Assembly (NCBI GenBank): GCA_018896985.1
Contig: JAHILQ010000147.1
Coordinates: forward strand, 1 to 9,983
From: Nitrospinota bacterium
GTDB lineage: Bacteria; Nitrospirota; Thermodesulfovibrionia; Thermodesulfovibrionales; UBA1546
Length of the DNA stretch: 9,983 nucleotides
Direction: 5' to 3'
Shown here piece by piece: positions 1 through 6,254 of the stretch (its first letter is position 1; each line of letters opens with the position of its first letter). Under the pieces are notes generated by a model, which was not told where the DNA came from, did not search any database, and saw only the letters and a list, made by a program, of their open reading frames with translations. The position numbers were made by a program, and so were the translations under genes.

Positions 1-1301
1 AAAGGGACGAACTCAGGGCGCAATGGCTTGCTGAGAAAGAGATAATCTCAAGGATAAGAGATATTAAAGAGCAGATTGAAAAGACAAAGATAGAATCAGA
101 GCGCGCTGAACGTGAAGGAGACCTGACAAAGGCATCAGAACTGAGATACGGCAAGCTCCTTGAACTCCAGAAATCACTTGAGGGTGAGAATAAAAAACTT
201 GCCGGTGTTCAGGCAAGAAGAAAGATGCTCAAAGAAGAGGTTGATGAAGAAGACATAGCAGAGGTCGTCTCAAAATGGACAGGCGTGCCTATATCAAGGA
301 TGCTTGAAGGAGAGATTCAGAAGCTTCTTAAAATGGAAGAAAGACTCAGGCTCAGAGTTGTGGGGCAGGATGAGGCAATAGTGGCTGTCTCAAATGCAGT
401 CAGGCGTTCAAGGGCAGGGATTCAGGACCCGAATCGTCCAATCGGTTCTTTTATATTTCTCGGCCCCACAGGTGTTGGAAAGACAGAGATTGCAAGGGCT
501 TTGGCTGAGTTTTTGTTTGATGATGAGAATGCAATGGTGCGCATTGATATGTCTGAGTATCAGGAAAGGCATACGGTTTCAAGGCTCATCGGCGCGCCTC
601 CGGGCTATGTCGGATATGAAGAGGGAGGACAGCTTACAGAGGCAATCAGGAGAAGGCCTTATGCTGTGGTGCTATTTGATGAAATAGAAAAAGCGCATCC
701 CGATGTCTTTAATCTACTTTTGCAGGTGCTTGATGACGGAAGGCTTACAGACGGGCATGGACGGACAGTTGATTTCAGAAATAGTGTTCTAATAATGACG
801 TCAAATATCGGGAGCACGCATATACAGGAACTCCTTACAGAGAGGACGAAGAGGCCCGTTGCATACTGGGGTTCTGCAGAGGAAGAGAATAATAAAGAAA
901 TGAAGGATAAGGTAATGGCAGACCTCAAGGCATTCTTCAAGCCGGAGTTCATTAACAGGGTTGATGAGATTGTTATATTCAATCCCCTTTCAATGCAGCT
1001 TCTGAAGGAGATTGTTGAGATACAGGTTAGCAGAATGAAGAAATACATAATGGAAAAGAATATAGATATAACCCTGACAGATGCCGCAAAAGAGCATCTT
1101 GCGGAGACAGGGTTTGATCCTGTTTATGGCGCAAGGCCATTAAAAAGGGCTATCCAAAAGGAGATACTTAACTCTTTGGCATTGAGCATTCTCGATAAGA
1201 CATTTAAAGAAGGGGATGTTGTGGGGGCTGATTTTAAGAACGGCAAATTCGTATTCAAAAGGGCTGCAAAAGCAAATAAGGAAAAAGTGGAAGTATCTTA
1301 A
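1..1301 (+). CDS. clpB: ATP-dependent disaggregase ClpB, 3' part (5' end outside window)
   Basis: This is the C-terminal half of the Hsp100 chaperone ClpB, a cytoplasmic hexameric AAA+ unfoldase that works with DnaK to rescue aggregated proteins. The frame is open from base 3, so the apparent ATG at 225 is internal. The first ~75 residues are the end of the coiled-coil middle domain, including the YGKL segment typical of ClpB and absent from ClpA. The second AAA+ module follows: Walker A GPTGVGKT at 462-485, pore loop GYVGYEE at 603-623, Walker B with the DE pair at 678-683, sensor 1 TSN at 798-806, arginine finger in NRVDE from 954, and sensor 2 GARPLKRAIQ from 1128. The visible 432 residues are about half of a normal ClpB and the C terminus looks complete. 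No clear terminator hairpin follows. The identification is very secure. Confidence 0.97.
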   Translation, partial: RDELRAQWLAEKEIISRIRDIKEQIEKTKIESERAEREGDLTKASELRYGKLLELQKSLEGENKKLAGVQARRKMLKEEVDEEDIAEVVSKWTGVPISRMLEGEIQKLLKMEERLRLRVVGQDEAIVAVSNAVRRSRAGIQDPNRPIGSFIFLGPTGVGKTEIARALAEFLFDDENAMVRIDMSEYQERHTVSRLIGAPPGYVGYEEGGQLTEAIRRRPYAVVLFDEIEKAHPDVFNLLLQVLDDGRLTDGHGRTVDFRNSVLIMTSNIGSTHIQELLTERTKRPVAYWGSAEEENNKEMKDKVMADLKAFFKPEFINRVDEIVIFNPLSMQLLKEIVEIQVSRMKKYIMEKNIDITLTDAAKEHLAETGFDPVYGARPLKRAIQKEILNSLALSILDKTFKEGDVVGADFKNGKFVFKRAAKANKEKVEVS

Positions 1302-1328
1302 GGGAGGCAGGGCATCCGAGGATTGTAT

Positions 1329-1357
1329 TTGACAAAATATGTTTAAAAGTGTAGATT
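1329..1357 (+). promoter_or_regulatory. Sigma-70-type promoter of the AbrB-type antitoxin gene
   Basis: A perfect -35 hexamer TTGACA (1329-1334) is followed after 17 bases by TAGATT (1352-1357), a 4/6 match to the -10 consensus. Transcription would begin about seven bases further on, at or next to the ATG at 1364. No Shine-Dalgarno sequence lies in front of that ATG, so the mRNA may be leaderless. The promoter is seen in the sequence; leaderless translation is an inference. Confidence 0.6.
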
Positions 1358-1365
1358 AAACATAT
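1337..1365. promoter_or_regulatory. Inverted-repeat operator over the antitoxin promoter and start codon
   Basis: The arms ATATGTTTAA (1337-1346) and TTAAACATAT (1356-1365) are a perfect 10-bp inverted repeat with a 9-base spacer. The repeat lies in the -35/-10 spacer, over the -10 box and into the start codon. AbrB/MazE-type antitoxins bind palindromes in their own promoters, so this is the likely autoregulatory site. DNA binding by this protein is inferred. Confidence 0.6.
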
Positions 1366-1678
1366 GGCAACTACTGTTAAGATAAGCCCTGGCGGTCAGG
1401 TAAGAATACCAAAAGAGGTCATGGAGAGGCTTCGTATCTCCAGTGGTGACTACCTTGATTTCGAGTTTGCTGATGACAAGCTTATAGTAAAAGCAAAAAA
1501 GCTTATAGACGCTGATCAGGCATGGTTCTGGACAAAGGAATGGCAGGAGGCTGAAAGGGTGGCTGAAGAAGATACCAAGAAAGGCCGTGTCTCAGAGATT
1601 TTCACCTCTGCGGAAGAAGGTATTTCCTACCTGAGGAAAAGGCGCAAAGAACTGAGAACTTCCAGAAAAAGCCGCTAA
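1364..1678 (+). CDS. AbrB/MazE/SpoVT-type antitoxin (DNA-binding)
   Basis: A 104-residue protein that probably neutralises a toxin and represses its own promoter. Residues 1-48 fit the swapped-hairpin AbrB fold: a basic-hydrophobic opening, GGQVRIPKEV at about residues 10-19, then a short beta-rich DFEFADDKLIVKAK stretch. The remaining ~55 residues form a charged helical tail with AWFWTKEWQ and EEDTKKGRVSEIF, a tail recognisable in AbrB-type antitoxins paired with RelE-like toxins; it is the likely toxin-binding part. The ATG at 1364 is the first start in frame, lacks a ribosome site and sits inside the inverted repeat 1337-1365. The gene starts 62 bases after clpB but has its own promoter. 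Its stop TAA (1676-1678) overlaps the stop of the opposite-strand toxin gene, an unusual convergent layout. The family call is firm; the partner is inferred from adjacency. Confidence 0.85.
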   Translation: MATTVKISPGGQVRIPKEVMERLRISSGDYLDFEFADDKLIVKAKKLIDADQAWFWTKEWQEAERVAEEDTKKGRVSEIFTSAEEGISYLRKRRKELRTSRKSR

Positions 1679-1950
1679 ACTTTTTTCCTTTCGAGAATAG
1701 AATGAGTCCCTATGTTTCTGAAAATAATCTTGCCTTCCTTATCCATCTCGAACGTGAATCTATAGCTCATTGTCAATGAAGCCTCCCAGATATACGGATT
1801 CCTGAACCCCTCCATCTTCTTTGTCCTGAATGACGGATGAAAGATGTCTTTCAGAAAAACGGGCAGTTTCTTCTCAAAAAGCTCTGCAATATCATCAGGG
1901 AGCTTTGAATAAGACTTTTCGAATTGTGCCGTAAAAACATATTTGCGCAT
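1675..1950 (-). CDS. RelE/ParE-superfamily toxin (probable mRNA interferase)
   Basis: A 91-residue basic protein of the usual RelE/ParE length. It opens with the family pattern F-x-K-x-Y-x-K-L-P (FEKSYSKLP, residues 10-18), then helices with D-x-x-HPSFR (35-42), the EASLTMSYRFTFE strand (57-68, with R64) and a closing GTHSIL (81-86, H83). R64 and H83 occupy the places where relatives carry residues acting on mRNA in the ribosomal A site. Most such toxins lie directly downstream of the antitoxin on the same strand; here the gene is on the opposite strand and overlaps the AbrB-type antitoxin by four bases, stop to stop. A weak candidate promoter (TTGCTG at 1985-1990 and TATGAT at 1964-1969, 15-base spacing) lies just before the ATG and there is no clear ribosome site. 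It might instead be an inactive relative; no residue is obviously missing. Confidence 0.8.
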   Translation of the reverse strand: MRKYVFTAQFEKSYSKLPDDIAELFEKKLPVFLKDIFHPSFRTKKMEGFRNPYIWEASLTMSYRFTFEMDKEGKIIFRNIGTHSILERKKV

Positions 1951-2008
1951 TGTCAGCTATTTTATCATAGTAGAAATTTTGTTTCAGCAACAGCGCTATC
2001 ACGAACTG

Positions 2009-2079
2009 ACTCGCTTCCGCCTCAGCGGATTCGCTCTCCTCGGCGAGTCGCCCGAGTCGCCCGATGAGATGAAGCGAGT
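2009..2079. repeat. GC-rich palindromic repeat, copy A
   Basis: Outer arms ACTCGCTTC (2009-2017) and GAAGCGAGT (2071-2079) are a perfect 9-bp inverted repeat around a GC-rich core. The core holds TCTCCTCGGCGAGTCGCC (2035-2052), matched at 17 of 18 bases on the other strand inside the MFS gene (4371-4388). Its first 12 bases recur exactly at 7970-7981. The internal CTCAGCGGATTCGC (2021-2034) also resembles the reverse complement of part of the 7928-8012 element. Confidence 0.65.
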
Positions 2080-2320
2080 GGCGCTTTGGTACTTTTCGTC
2101 GAGTGCGCGGGAAATGCGGGAAGTGTCCCTCATTGTTCTCATTGTTTCCATTATTGTTGATGAGTATTGCAATAACCGCAGAGGATTTGTGGTATACAAG
2201 AGGTTTTAGTTCTTCTTCTCCTGCGGTGGATGCAAGCTGCATATCTTTGCTTAAATCACTTCCCATTGATATATTTTAACTCAAATAGATCATTTATCCT
2301 CCACCTTAAAATACCCTTTC

Positions 2321-2498
2321 AGGAGGCTGTGGCTGTCTTTCAGCAATATTAAACTACCTTTGTGCAAAAGTGCAGTGTTAGTACAATATATGAATCTCTT
2401 ACAAGTTCTCATGCGGGGCTTCCGCTCCACTTCATGGAGTCTTCAGCCCCTATACTGACAGACCCGTGAATCTTGCCGAAATACAACCACAGCCTCCT
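2321..2498. repeat. Imperfect long inverted repeat, 32-bp arms
   Basis: The 32 bases at 2321-2352 (opening AGGAGGCTGTGG) match the reverse complement of 2467-2498 at 27 of 32 positions, with a 114-base interior that includes the hairpin at 2415-2450. No gene is visible inside. It could be a small non-autonomous element or a structured leader; the outer limits cannot be defined by eye. Confidence 0.5.
2415..2450. other. GC-rich hairpin
   Basis: GGGGCT (2415-2420) pairs with AGCCCC (2445-2450), and inside it CTCCA (2425-2429) pairs with TGGAG (2435-2439), giving a stem with a small internal loop. No T-run follows, so it is not a standard terminator. Confidence 0.45.
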
Positions 2499-2561
2499 TA
2501 TCCTTATATATATAGAACGCTAACTGCATCTTCGGTTTATGTATCCTGCGTGGAATGAAGG

Positions 2562-2591
2562 TTGTATTTGAGGCGAGAGGGAAATTATAAT
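2562..2591 (+). promoter_or_regulatory. Probable promoter of the radical SAM gene
   Basis: A perfect -10 TATAAT (2586-2591) stands 18 bases after TTGTAT (2562-2567), a weak -35. Transcription would start near 2598, leaving a short leader that contains the ribosome site GGAG (2602-2605) eight bases before the ATG at 2614. Confidence 0.5.
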
Positions 2592-2613
2592 AACAGAAGG
2601 CGGAGAAGATAAA

Positions 2614-3708
2614 ATGGGAAAAAGATATTTCGGTCATATAGAAGTCCCGCTCAAGAGAATCCATATAGAACTCACAAACATCTGTGATTTTAACTGCGTA
2701 TTCTGTCCGAAGTCTGCGATGGAAAGGCCATACGGCTATATGGATACGAAACTTGCGAAAAAGATAATTGATGAAATTCAGGAAAACAAGCTGTGCGATA
2801 AGATTACCTTCCACGTAATGGGAGAGCCGACACTGCATCCTGATTTTTTTGAGATACTGTCTTACGCCCATGATAAAGGAGCGAAAGTGGGGCTTACCAC
2901 TAACGGAAGCAGGCTTGGAGGCGAGACAGGAAAACGCCTTCTGGAATATAACCTCCATCAGATAGATATTTCTCTTCAGACGCCTGATGCAAAATCATTT
3001 GTCCTCAGAAAGGCTAATGCGCTTACGTTTGATTCTTATCTCAGCGGCATTCTCAACTTCTTCTCTTCCTATATGGCAAAGAGAAGAGGCACAGTCTTTA
3101 AGTTCAGGTTTCTTAACACAAGGTTTCCGCAGAAAAACATAGAGAAAAAAGCCGGACCAGTAAGGGTTATGTCATCAACAGAAGAATTGCGTGATACATT
3201 CAGCTACTGGGCTGACCGCATATACGACATTTTAGGTGTTGAATCAGAAAAGAGAGAAAAAGCAATAAGGCGCATAAAATCCCTTGTTTCCTACAAATGG
3301 AATGTCGTGGAGATTTATCCTGATGTTTTTTTTGAGACATATATGCTTGAAGACTGGGGACACGCCTTTGACAGCGGAAAGGTTTATGACGCATGGGCAG
3401 GGTACTGTTTCGGAATGAGAGACCACTTCAGTATTTTGCATAATGGCGATGTTGCGCTGTGCTGCGTGGATTTTAATGGACGCACAAAGGTCGGCAATCT
3501 CAATAATTCATCTCTTAAAGAAGTCCTGTCATCAAATGGACTTGGCGAGATTGTGAGAGGGTTTAAAAAATTTCAGCTTGTTCATCCGTATTGCAAACGC
3601 TGTCTCGGAAGCGGTTCAGTTTTTTCATGGCTTTTGAAGCCTGTTATGTCAATCACGGTTCTTAAAACTCTTAAGCCGTTTTTCTATAAACAGATAAAGG
3701 TGTTTTGA
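2614..3708 (+). CDS. Radical SAM/SPASM domain protein, substrate unknown
   Basis: A 364-residue radical SAM enzyme. The cluster motif CX3CX2C is at C24, C28 and C31 (TNICDFNCVFC), the usual GGEP motif appears as MGEP (69-72), and LTTNGSRL (94-101) and DISLQT (118-123) are the following barrel strands. These residues bind a [4Fe-4S] cluster and SAM to make the 5'-deoxyadenosyl radical. A C-terminal SPASM-type region supplies further cysteines for an auxiliary cluster: C265, the pair C283/C284 after NGD (277-279), GNL (294-296), and C327/C330 in PYCKRC. SPASM enzymes often modify peptides, but no small precursor peptide gene was found nearby, and similar proteins act on other substrates. The last ~30 residues are hydrophobic and basic and may contact membrane. 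The ATG has a good ribosome site (GGAG, 8 bases away). The MFS gene follows within 30 bases and is probably cotranscribed, which suggests, weakly, a product that is exported. Confidence 0.88.
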   Translation: MGKRYFGHIEVPLKRIHIELTNICDFNCVFCPKSAMERPYGYMDTKLAKKIIDEIQENKLCDKITFHVMGEPTLHPDFFEILSYAHDKGAKVGLTTNGSRLGGETGKRLLEYNLHQIDISLQTPDAKSFVLRKANALTFDSYLSGILNFFSSYMAKRRGTVFKFRFLNTRFPQKNIEKKAGPVRVMSSTEELRDTFSYWADRIYDILGVESEKREKAIRRIKSLVSYKWNVVEIYPDVFFETYMLEDWGHAFDSGKVYDAWAGYCFGMRDHFSILHNGDVALCCVDFNGRTKVGNLNNSSLKEVLSSNGLGEIVRGFKKFQLVHPYCKRCLGSGSVFSWLLKPVMSITVLKTLKPFFYKQIKVF

Positions 3709-3737
3709 CATTGCCTGTATCCTGAACTTTGAAAGCA

Positions 3738-4967
3738 ATGCCTGATAAAAAAATCATTGGCTTAGAACGAAATGTCTTTTTCACGGGGCTTGTGAGCTTT
3801 TTTATGGACATGAGCTCAGAGATGATATATCCGCTTGTTCCAATATTTTTAAGTTCTGTCCTTGGAGTAAATAAATCTGTCATAGGCCTCATAGAAGGGA
3901 TTGCGGAAAGCACCGCAAGTCTTCTGAAAATATTTTCAGGATGGTTCTCCGACAGAATCGGCAAGAGAAAAATCCTCCTTATTGTTGGTTATGGCATCTC
4001 AACATTGAGCAGGCCGATAATAGCGCTTTCAACACTCTGGGGACACGTCCTTGCATTTCGTTTTACTGACAGGTTCGGAAAGGGAATCAGGGGCGCTCCG
4101 AGAGATGCAATAATTGCTGAATCAGCCCTGCATAAAGACCTCGGGCGCTCTTTTGGATTTCACAGGGGCATGGATACGCTTGGAGCCGTTATTGGCCCCG
4201 CAATTGCATTTATCCTGCTTTCGCTCTTTACAGGCAATTACCGCCTTGTCTTCTGGCTTTCTATGATTCCGGGAATAATCGCAGTGCTGATAATTGTCTT
4301 CTTCATTAAAGAACAGAAGAGCAAAAGAGCAGAAATTCAAGAGTCTGACGCTTCCGAGCTTCTCGCCTCAGGCGAGTCGCCGAGGAGACCGGCCTTCCGC
4401 GCTAACTTTGATTGGCGTTTCAAGGCATTTGTGGCAATTGCAACGCTCTTTGCAATAGGCAACTCAAGCGATGTGTTTCTTATTCTCAAGGCGACAGATA
4501 CAGGCATTAAAGAAACGCAGATACCAATAATCTATCTCTGTTTCAACCTTGTTTATGCCCTTACCGCAATTCCTGCCGGAATCATCTCAGACAGAATAGG
4601 AAGGAAGAGGGTTATACTCTCAGGCTTTATCCTTTTTGGATTTATATACTGGGGGTTTGCCTCTGCATCAGAGCAGAAACACATCTGGGGATTATTTCTT
4701 TTATACGGAGTTTTCATGGGATTGACAGAGGGAATTCAAAAAGCTTATCTCGGAACTATAATCCCGGATAAATCCAGGGCTACAGGCTATGGGATTTTCA
4801 ACACGTTTGTCGGTCTTGCAATACTCCCTGCAAGCGTTATCGGAGGGTGGCTCTGGGATAAATACGGCTCGCACGCAACATTCTATTACGGCTCTATCAC
4901 GGCATTCCTTTCCGCATTTCTCTTTATCCTTTTCATCATCACTGCGAGAAGAAAGGGGCAGAAATGA
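3738..4967 (+). CDS. MFS transporter, 12-helix type
   Basis: A 409-residue inner-membrane secondary transporter of the major facilitator superfamily, with two six-helix halves. The family's loop motif occurs in each half: GWFSDRIGKRK near residues 68-78 and SDRIGRKR near 284-291, the duplication expected for MFS. RFTDRFGKGIRGAPRDA (108-124) is another conserved cytoplasmic loop. The substrate cannot be told; MFS proteins of this look are often annotated as drug or sugar efflux pumps. I chose the ATG at 3738; a TTG at 3729 would add three residues, and neither has a strong ribosome site. It lies 29 bases after the radical SAM gene. The odd part is the central cytoplasmic loop: about residues 203-220 (4344-4397) read SDASELLASGESPRRPAF, and their DNA contains a GC-rich palindromic repeat found elsewhere in the window, so the loop appears to have gained an in-frame insert. 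Confidence 0.9.
   Translation: MPDKKIIGLERNVFFTGLVSFFMDMSSEMIYPLVPIFLSSVLGVNKSVIGLIEGIAESTASLLKIFSGWFSDRIGKRKILLIVGYGISTLSRPIIALSTLWGHVLAFRFTDRFGKGIRGAPRDAIIAESALHKDLGRSFGFHRGMDTLGAVIGPAIAFILLSLFTGNYRLVFWLSMIPGIIAVLIIVFFIKEQKSKRAEIQESDASELLASGESPRRPAFRANFDWRFKAFVAIATLFAIGNSSDVFLILKATDTGIKETQIPIIYLCFNLVYALTAIPAGIISDRIGRKRVILSGFILFGFIYWGFASASEQKHIWGLFLLYGVFMGLTEGIQKAYLGTIIPDKSRATGYGIFNTFVGLAILPASVIGGWLWDKYGSHATFYYGSITAFLSAFLFILFIITARRKGQK
4362..4388. repeat. GC-rich palindromic repeat, copy B, inside the MFS gene
   Basis: CTCGCCT (4362-4368) and AGGCGAG (4370-4376) form a perfect palindrome with a one-base centre. The overlapping GGCGAGTCGCCGAGGAGA (4371-4388) matches copy A at 17 of 18 bases on the opposite strand. 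The element is translated as part of the transporter's central loop without breaking the frame. It resembles in behaviour, not in sequence, the palindromic elements found inside Rickettsia genes. Confidence 0.6.
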
Positions 4968-4985
4968 GGCAAAAGTTTTTATGTC

Positions 4986-5033
4986 TTTACTTTTAACTCC
5001 CGTTAAGATATACTTAACTTAAGTTTCTTAAGT
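4986..5033 (+). promoter_or_regulatory. Promoter and twin-palindrome operator of the Phd/PIN operon
   Basis: A -35-like TTTACT (4986-4991), a 17-base spacer and TATACT (5009-5014, 5/6 match) form a plausible promoter. Two palindromes cover it: GTTAAG...CTTAAC (5002-5007 and 5013-5018) and ACTTAAG...CTTAAGT (5017-5023 and 5027-5033). They are 17 bases each and their centres lie 15 bases apart. Phd/YefM antitoxins repress their operons through paired palindromes, so this is the likely autoregulatory operator. Confidence 0.6.
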
Positions 5034-5046
5034 AACTGGAGGCAAT

Positions 5047-5325
5047 ATGGGAAAGACGGTAACAATAGAGGATGCAAGAAAAAAGCTCGGTGACCTTGTT
5101 GAAGGCGCACGGCTCAGAGGCGATCAGTACATCATAAGTAAAAAGGGGAAACCTGCCGCTGCAATTGTGCCGCTGGAAATTGTCAAGAAACATAAAGAGG
5201 CTAAAAAGGCGCTTTTGATGCTTATAGAAGAGGTTTATGAAAAGAACAAAGCGGGAAAATCTGAAGAGATAGAAAATCTTATAGACGAAGCTGTGAGATG
5301 GGCAAGGCGTAGAGCTAAAGCCTGA
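5047..5325 (+). CDS. Phd/YefM-family antitoxin
   Basis: A 92-residue antitoxin that should bind its operator as a dimer and cover the active site of the PIN toxin encoded next. The N-terminal half has the Phd/YefM pattern: TIEDARKKLGDLVEGAR (residues 5-21), then the strand-turn-strand YIISKKGKPAAAIVPLE (28-44). Residues 45-92 are highly charged and helical (EEVYEKNKAGKSEEIENL), the flexible tail that normally wraps round the toxin. A strong ribosome site GGAGG (5038-5042) lies four bases before the ATG. The stop TGA shares its A with the toxin's ATG (TGATG, 5323-5327), so translation is probably coupled, which keeps the antitoxin ahead of the toxin. The family is clear. Confidence 0.88.
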   Translation: MGKTVTIEDARKKLGDLVEGARLRGDQYIISKKGKPAAAIVPLEIVKKHKEAKKALLMLIEEVYEKNKAGKSEEIENLIDEAVRWARRRAKA

Positions 5326-5765
5326 TGATTCGGGTTGTCCTTGATACAAACCAGCTTGTATCTGCGCTGCTGAATCCTGAAGGCATTGCATTTGAAATAT
5401 TAAAGGCTTCCGGCCTGAAGGGCGAGCAGAAATATGAGTTGGTCATATCCGGCGAAATCCTTTCAGAATTCAGGAGGGTGCTCTTATACCCTCGGATTCA
5501 GAAACTCCACGGGTGGGATGAAGAAAAGATAGATATATTTATCACCCTGATAAAAGAGATTGCGCATATTGATGAAAGCCGGAGCAGGGAAAGGATAGTT
5601 CCGGAAGACCCTGATGATGACAAGTTCTTTCATCTGGCTATAAAATCAGACGCCGGATACATAATCAGCCGTGACATGCACCTTTTGAAGATTAAGGAAT
5701 TTAAGGAGATAAGGGTTTTGCGTCCGGAGGTGTTTTTGAGTGCGGTGAGAAAAGGGGCGGTGTGA
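5325..5765 (+). CDS. PIN-domain toxin (putative ribonuclease, toxin-antitoxin PIN family)
   Basis: A 146-residue PIN-fold ribonuclease of the group annotated as putative toxin-antitoxin system toxin, PIN family (COG1569-like). PIN toxins cleave RNA with Mg2+ held by a cluster of acids. Those acids are visible: D7 in VVLDTNQLVSALL, E48 in ISGEILSEFRRVL, the D97-D99 group in PEDPDDDKFFHLA, and D117 in YIISRDMHLL. Length and spacing are normal and no catalytic acid is missing, so the toxin appears intact. It is translationally coupled to the upstream antitoxin through a one-base overlap. The last 39 bases of its coding region (5719-5757) match a relic at 6373-6411 at 34 positions, showing that a related gene once lay a few hundred bases downstream. 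Confidence 0.88.
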   Translation: MIRVVLDTNQLVSALLNPEGIAFEILKASGLKGEQKYELVISGEILSEFRRVLLYPRIQKLHGWDEEKIDIFITLIKEIAHIDESRSRERIVPEDPDDDKFFHLAIKSDAGYIISRDMHLLKIKEFKEIRVLRPEVFLSAVRKGAV

Positions 5766-5924
5766 CTCCTTGCCGTTTACTTTATCAGAGCGCATGCTTT
5801 CCGACTTCCCGGATCAGATAAACAATGTGCCTGTCGAATTATAGAGTATGGATTAAATTTATGCCGCCGCGTGTTTAAGTTCCTGAAATGAATGTGATGA
5901 ATGTTTTTTAAATATCTCATAGTA

Positions 5925-6254
5925 TCACCGGCTTAATTTAGCAGCAGCAAGACGATTTAGACTTACCCCGTTTTCAGCCGCCTGCACAGCAAGGTCTTTA
6001 TGTGTTTCAGGAGTAACACGCACAACGAATTTTCCGCTGTAATGGCGATTTGCTATCGGCGCAGGTATAACCTCGCCTGTTTTTCTCATATCTTCTATTA
6101 CCACGGCAACAACTTTGCGAATACCCCTTAAAGCTTCTTCCGGGGTTTTCGCTAACCAGCTTAAGCTCGGAAATTCAGCGCACAGTCCGACATATTCGTT
6201 ATCTGCCGCTGACCATGTTACTCTGTAAGTGTAATGATCATTTTTCAGCGCCAT
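5925..6254 (-). CDS. HicB-family antitoxin with ribbon-helix-helix domain, no HicA partner
   Basis: A 109-residue protein with the two HicB parts. Residues ~8-60 are the partially degraded RNase-H-like HicB domain (YRVTWSAADNEYVGLCAEFP, 10-29, then TPEEALRGI, 37-45). Residues 73-109 are the ribbon-helix-helix DNA-binding segment (SGKFVVRVTPETHKDLAVQA, 73-92, then GVSLNRL). In type II HicAB modules the partner HicA is a small dsRNA-binding-fold mRNase encoded next to it. No HicA-like frame is visible on either side, so this is a solitary antitoxin or regulator. The ATG is well supported by GGAGG (6261-6265) six bases before it. A 21-codon reading frame overlaps its start. The neighbouring DNA is rich in module debris, so loss of hicA is plausible. 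Confidence 0.85.
   Translation of the reverse strand: MALKNDHYTYRVTWSAADNEYVGLCAEFPSLSWLAKTPEEALRGIRKVVAVVIEDMRKTGEVIPAPIANRHYSGKFVVRVTPETHKDLAVQAAENGVSLNRLAAAKLSR

Larger units (their letters stand above)
1951..2613. other. Gene-poor stretch between the toxin gene and the radical SAM gene
   Basis: No convincing gene is seen in these ~660 bases. It contains a GC-rich palindromic repeat (2009-2079), a low-complexity run of ATTGTT/CATTGTT words (2130-2165), an imperfect long inverted repeat (2321-2352 against 2467-2498), a GC hairpin (2415-2450) and, at its end, the radical SAM promoter. The longest minus-strand frame (start at 2266) runs through the repeat and on into the toxin gene in another frame; its composition follows the repeats, so I do not call it a gene. 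Confidence 0.6.

Noticed and set aside
659..1048. Minus-strand frame inside clpB
   Set aside because: It is a shadow of a strongly conserved gene on the other strand.
1302..1328. Terminator after clpB
   Set aside because: No stem followed by a T-run can be drawn in this stretch.
1895..2266. Minus-strand frame of 123 codons upstream of the RelE-type toxin, considered as a partner antitoxin
   Set aside because: It runs through the GC-rich repeat and overlaps the toxin gene in another frame. It has an asparagine-rich low-complexity middle derived from ATTGTT words, and there is no ribosome site.
2443..2958. Minus-strand frame of 171 codons
   Set aside because: It lies mostly antisense to the radical SAM gene, whose cysteine motifs are clear, and includes one arm of the inverted repeat. 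No protein family features are seen.
5766..5924. HicA-like toxin gene downstream of HicB
   Set aside because: The interval is only 159 bases, with no open frame of useful length and no HicA motif on either strand.
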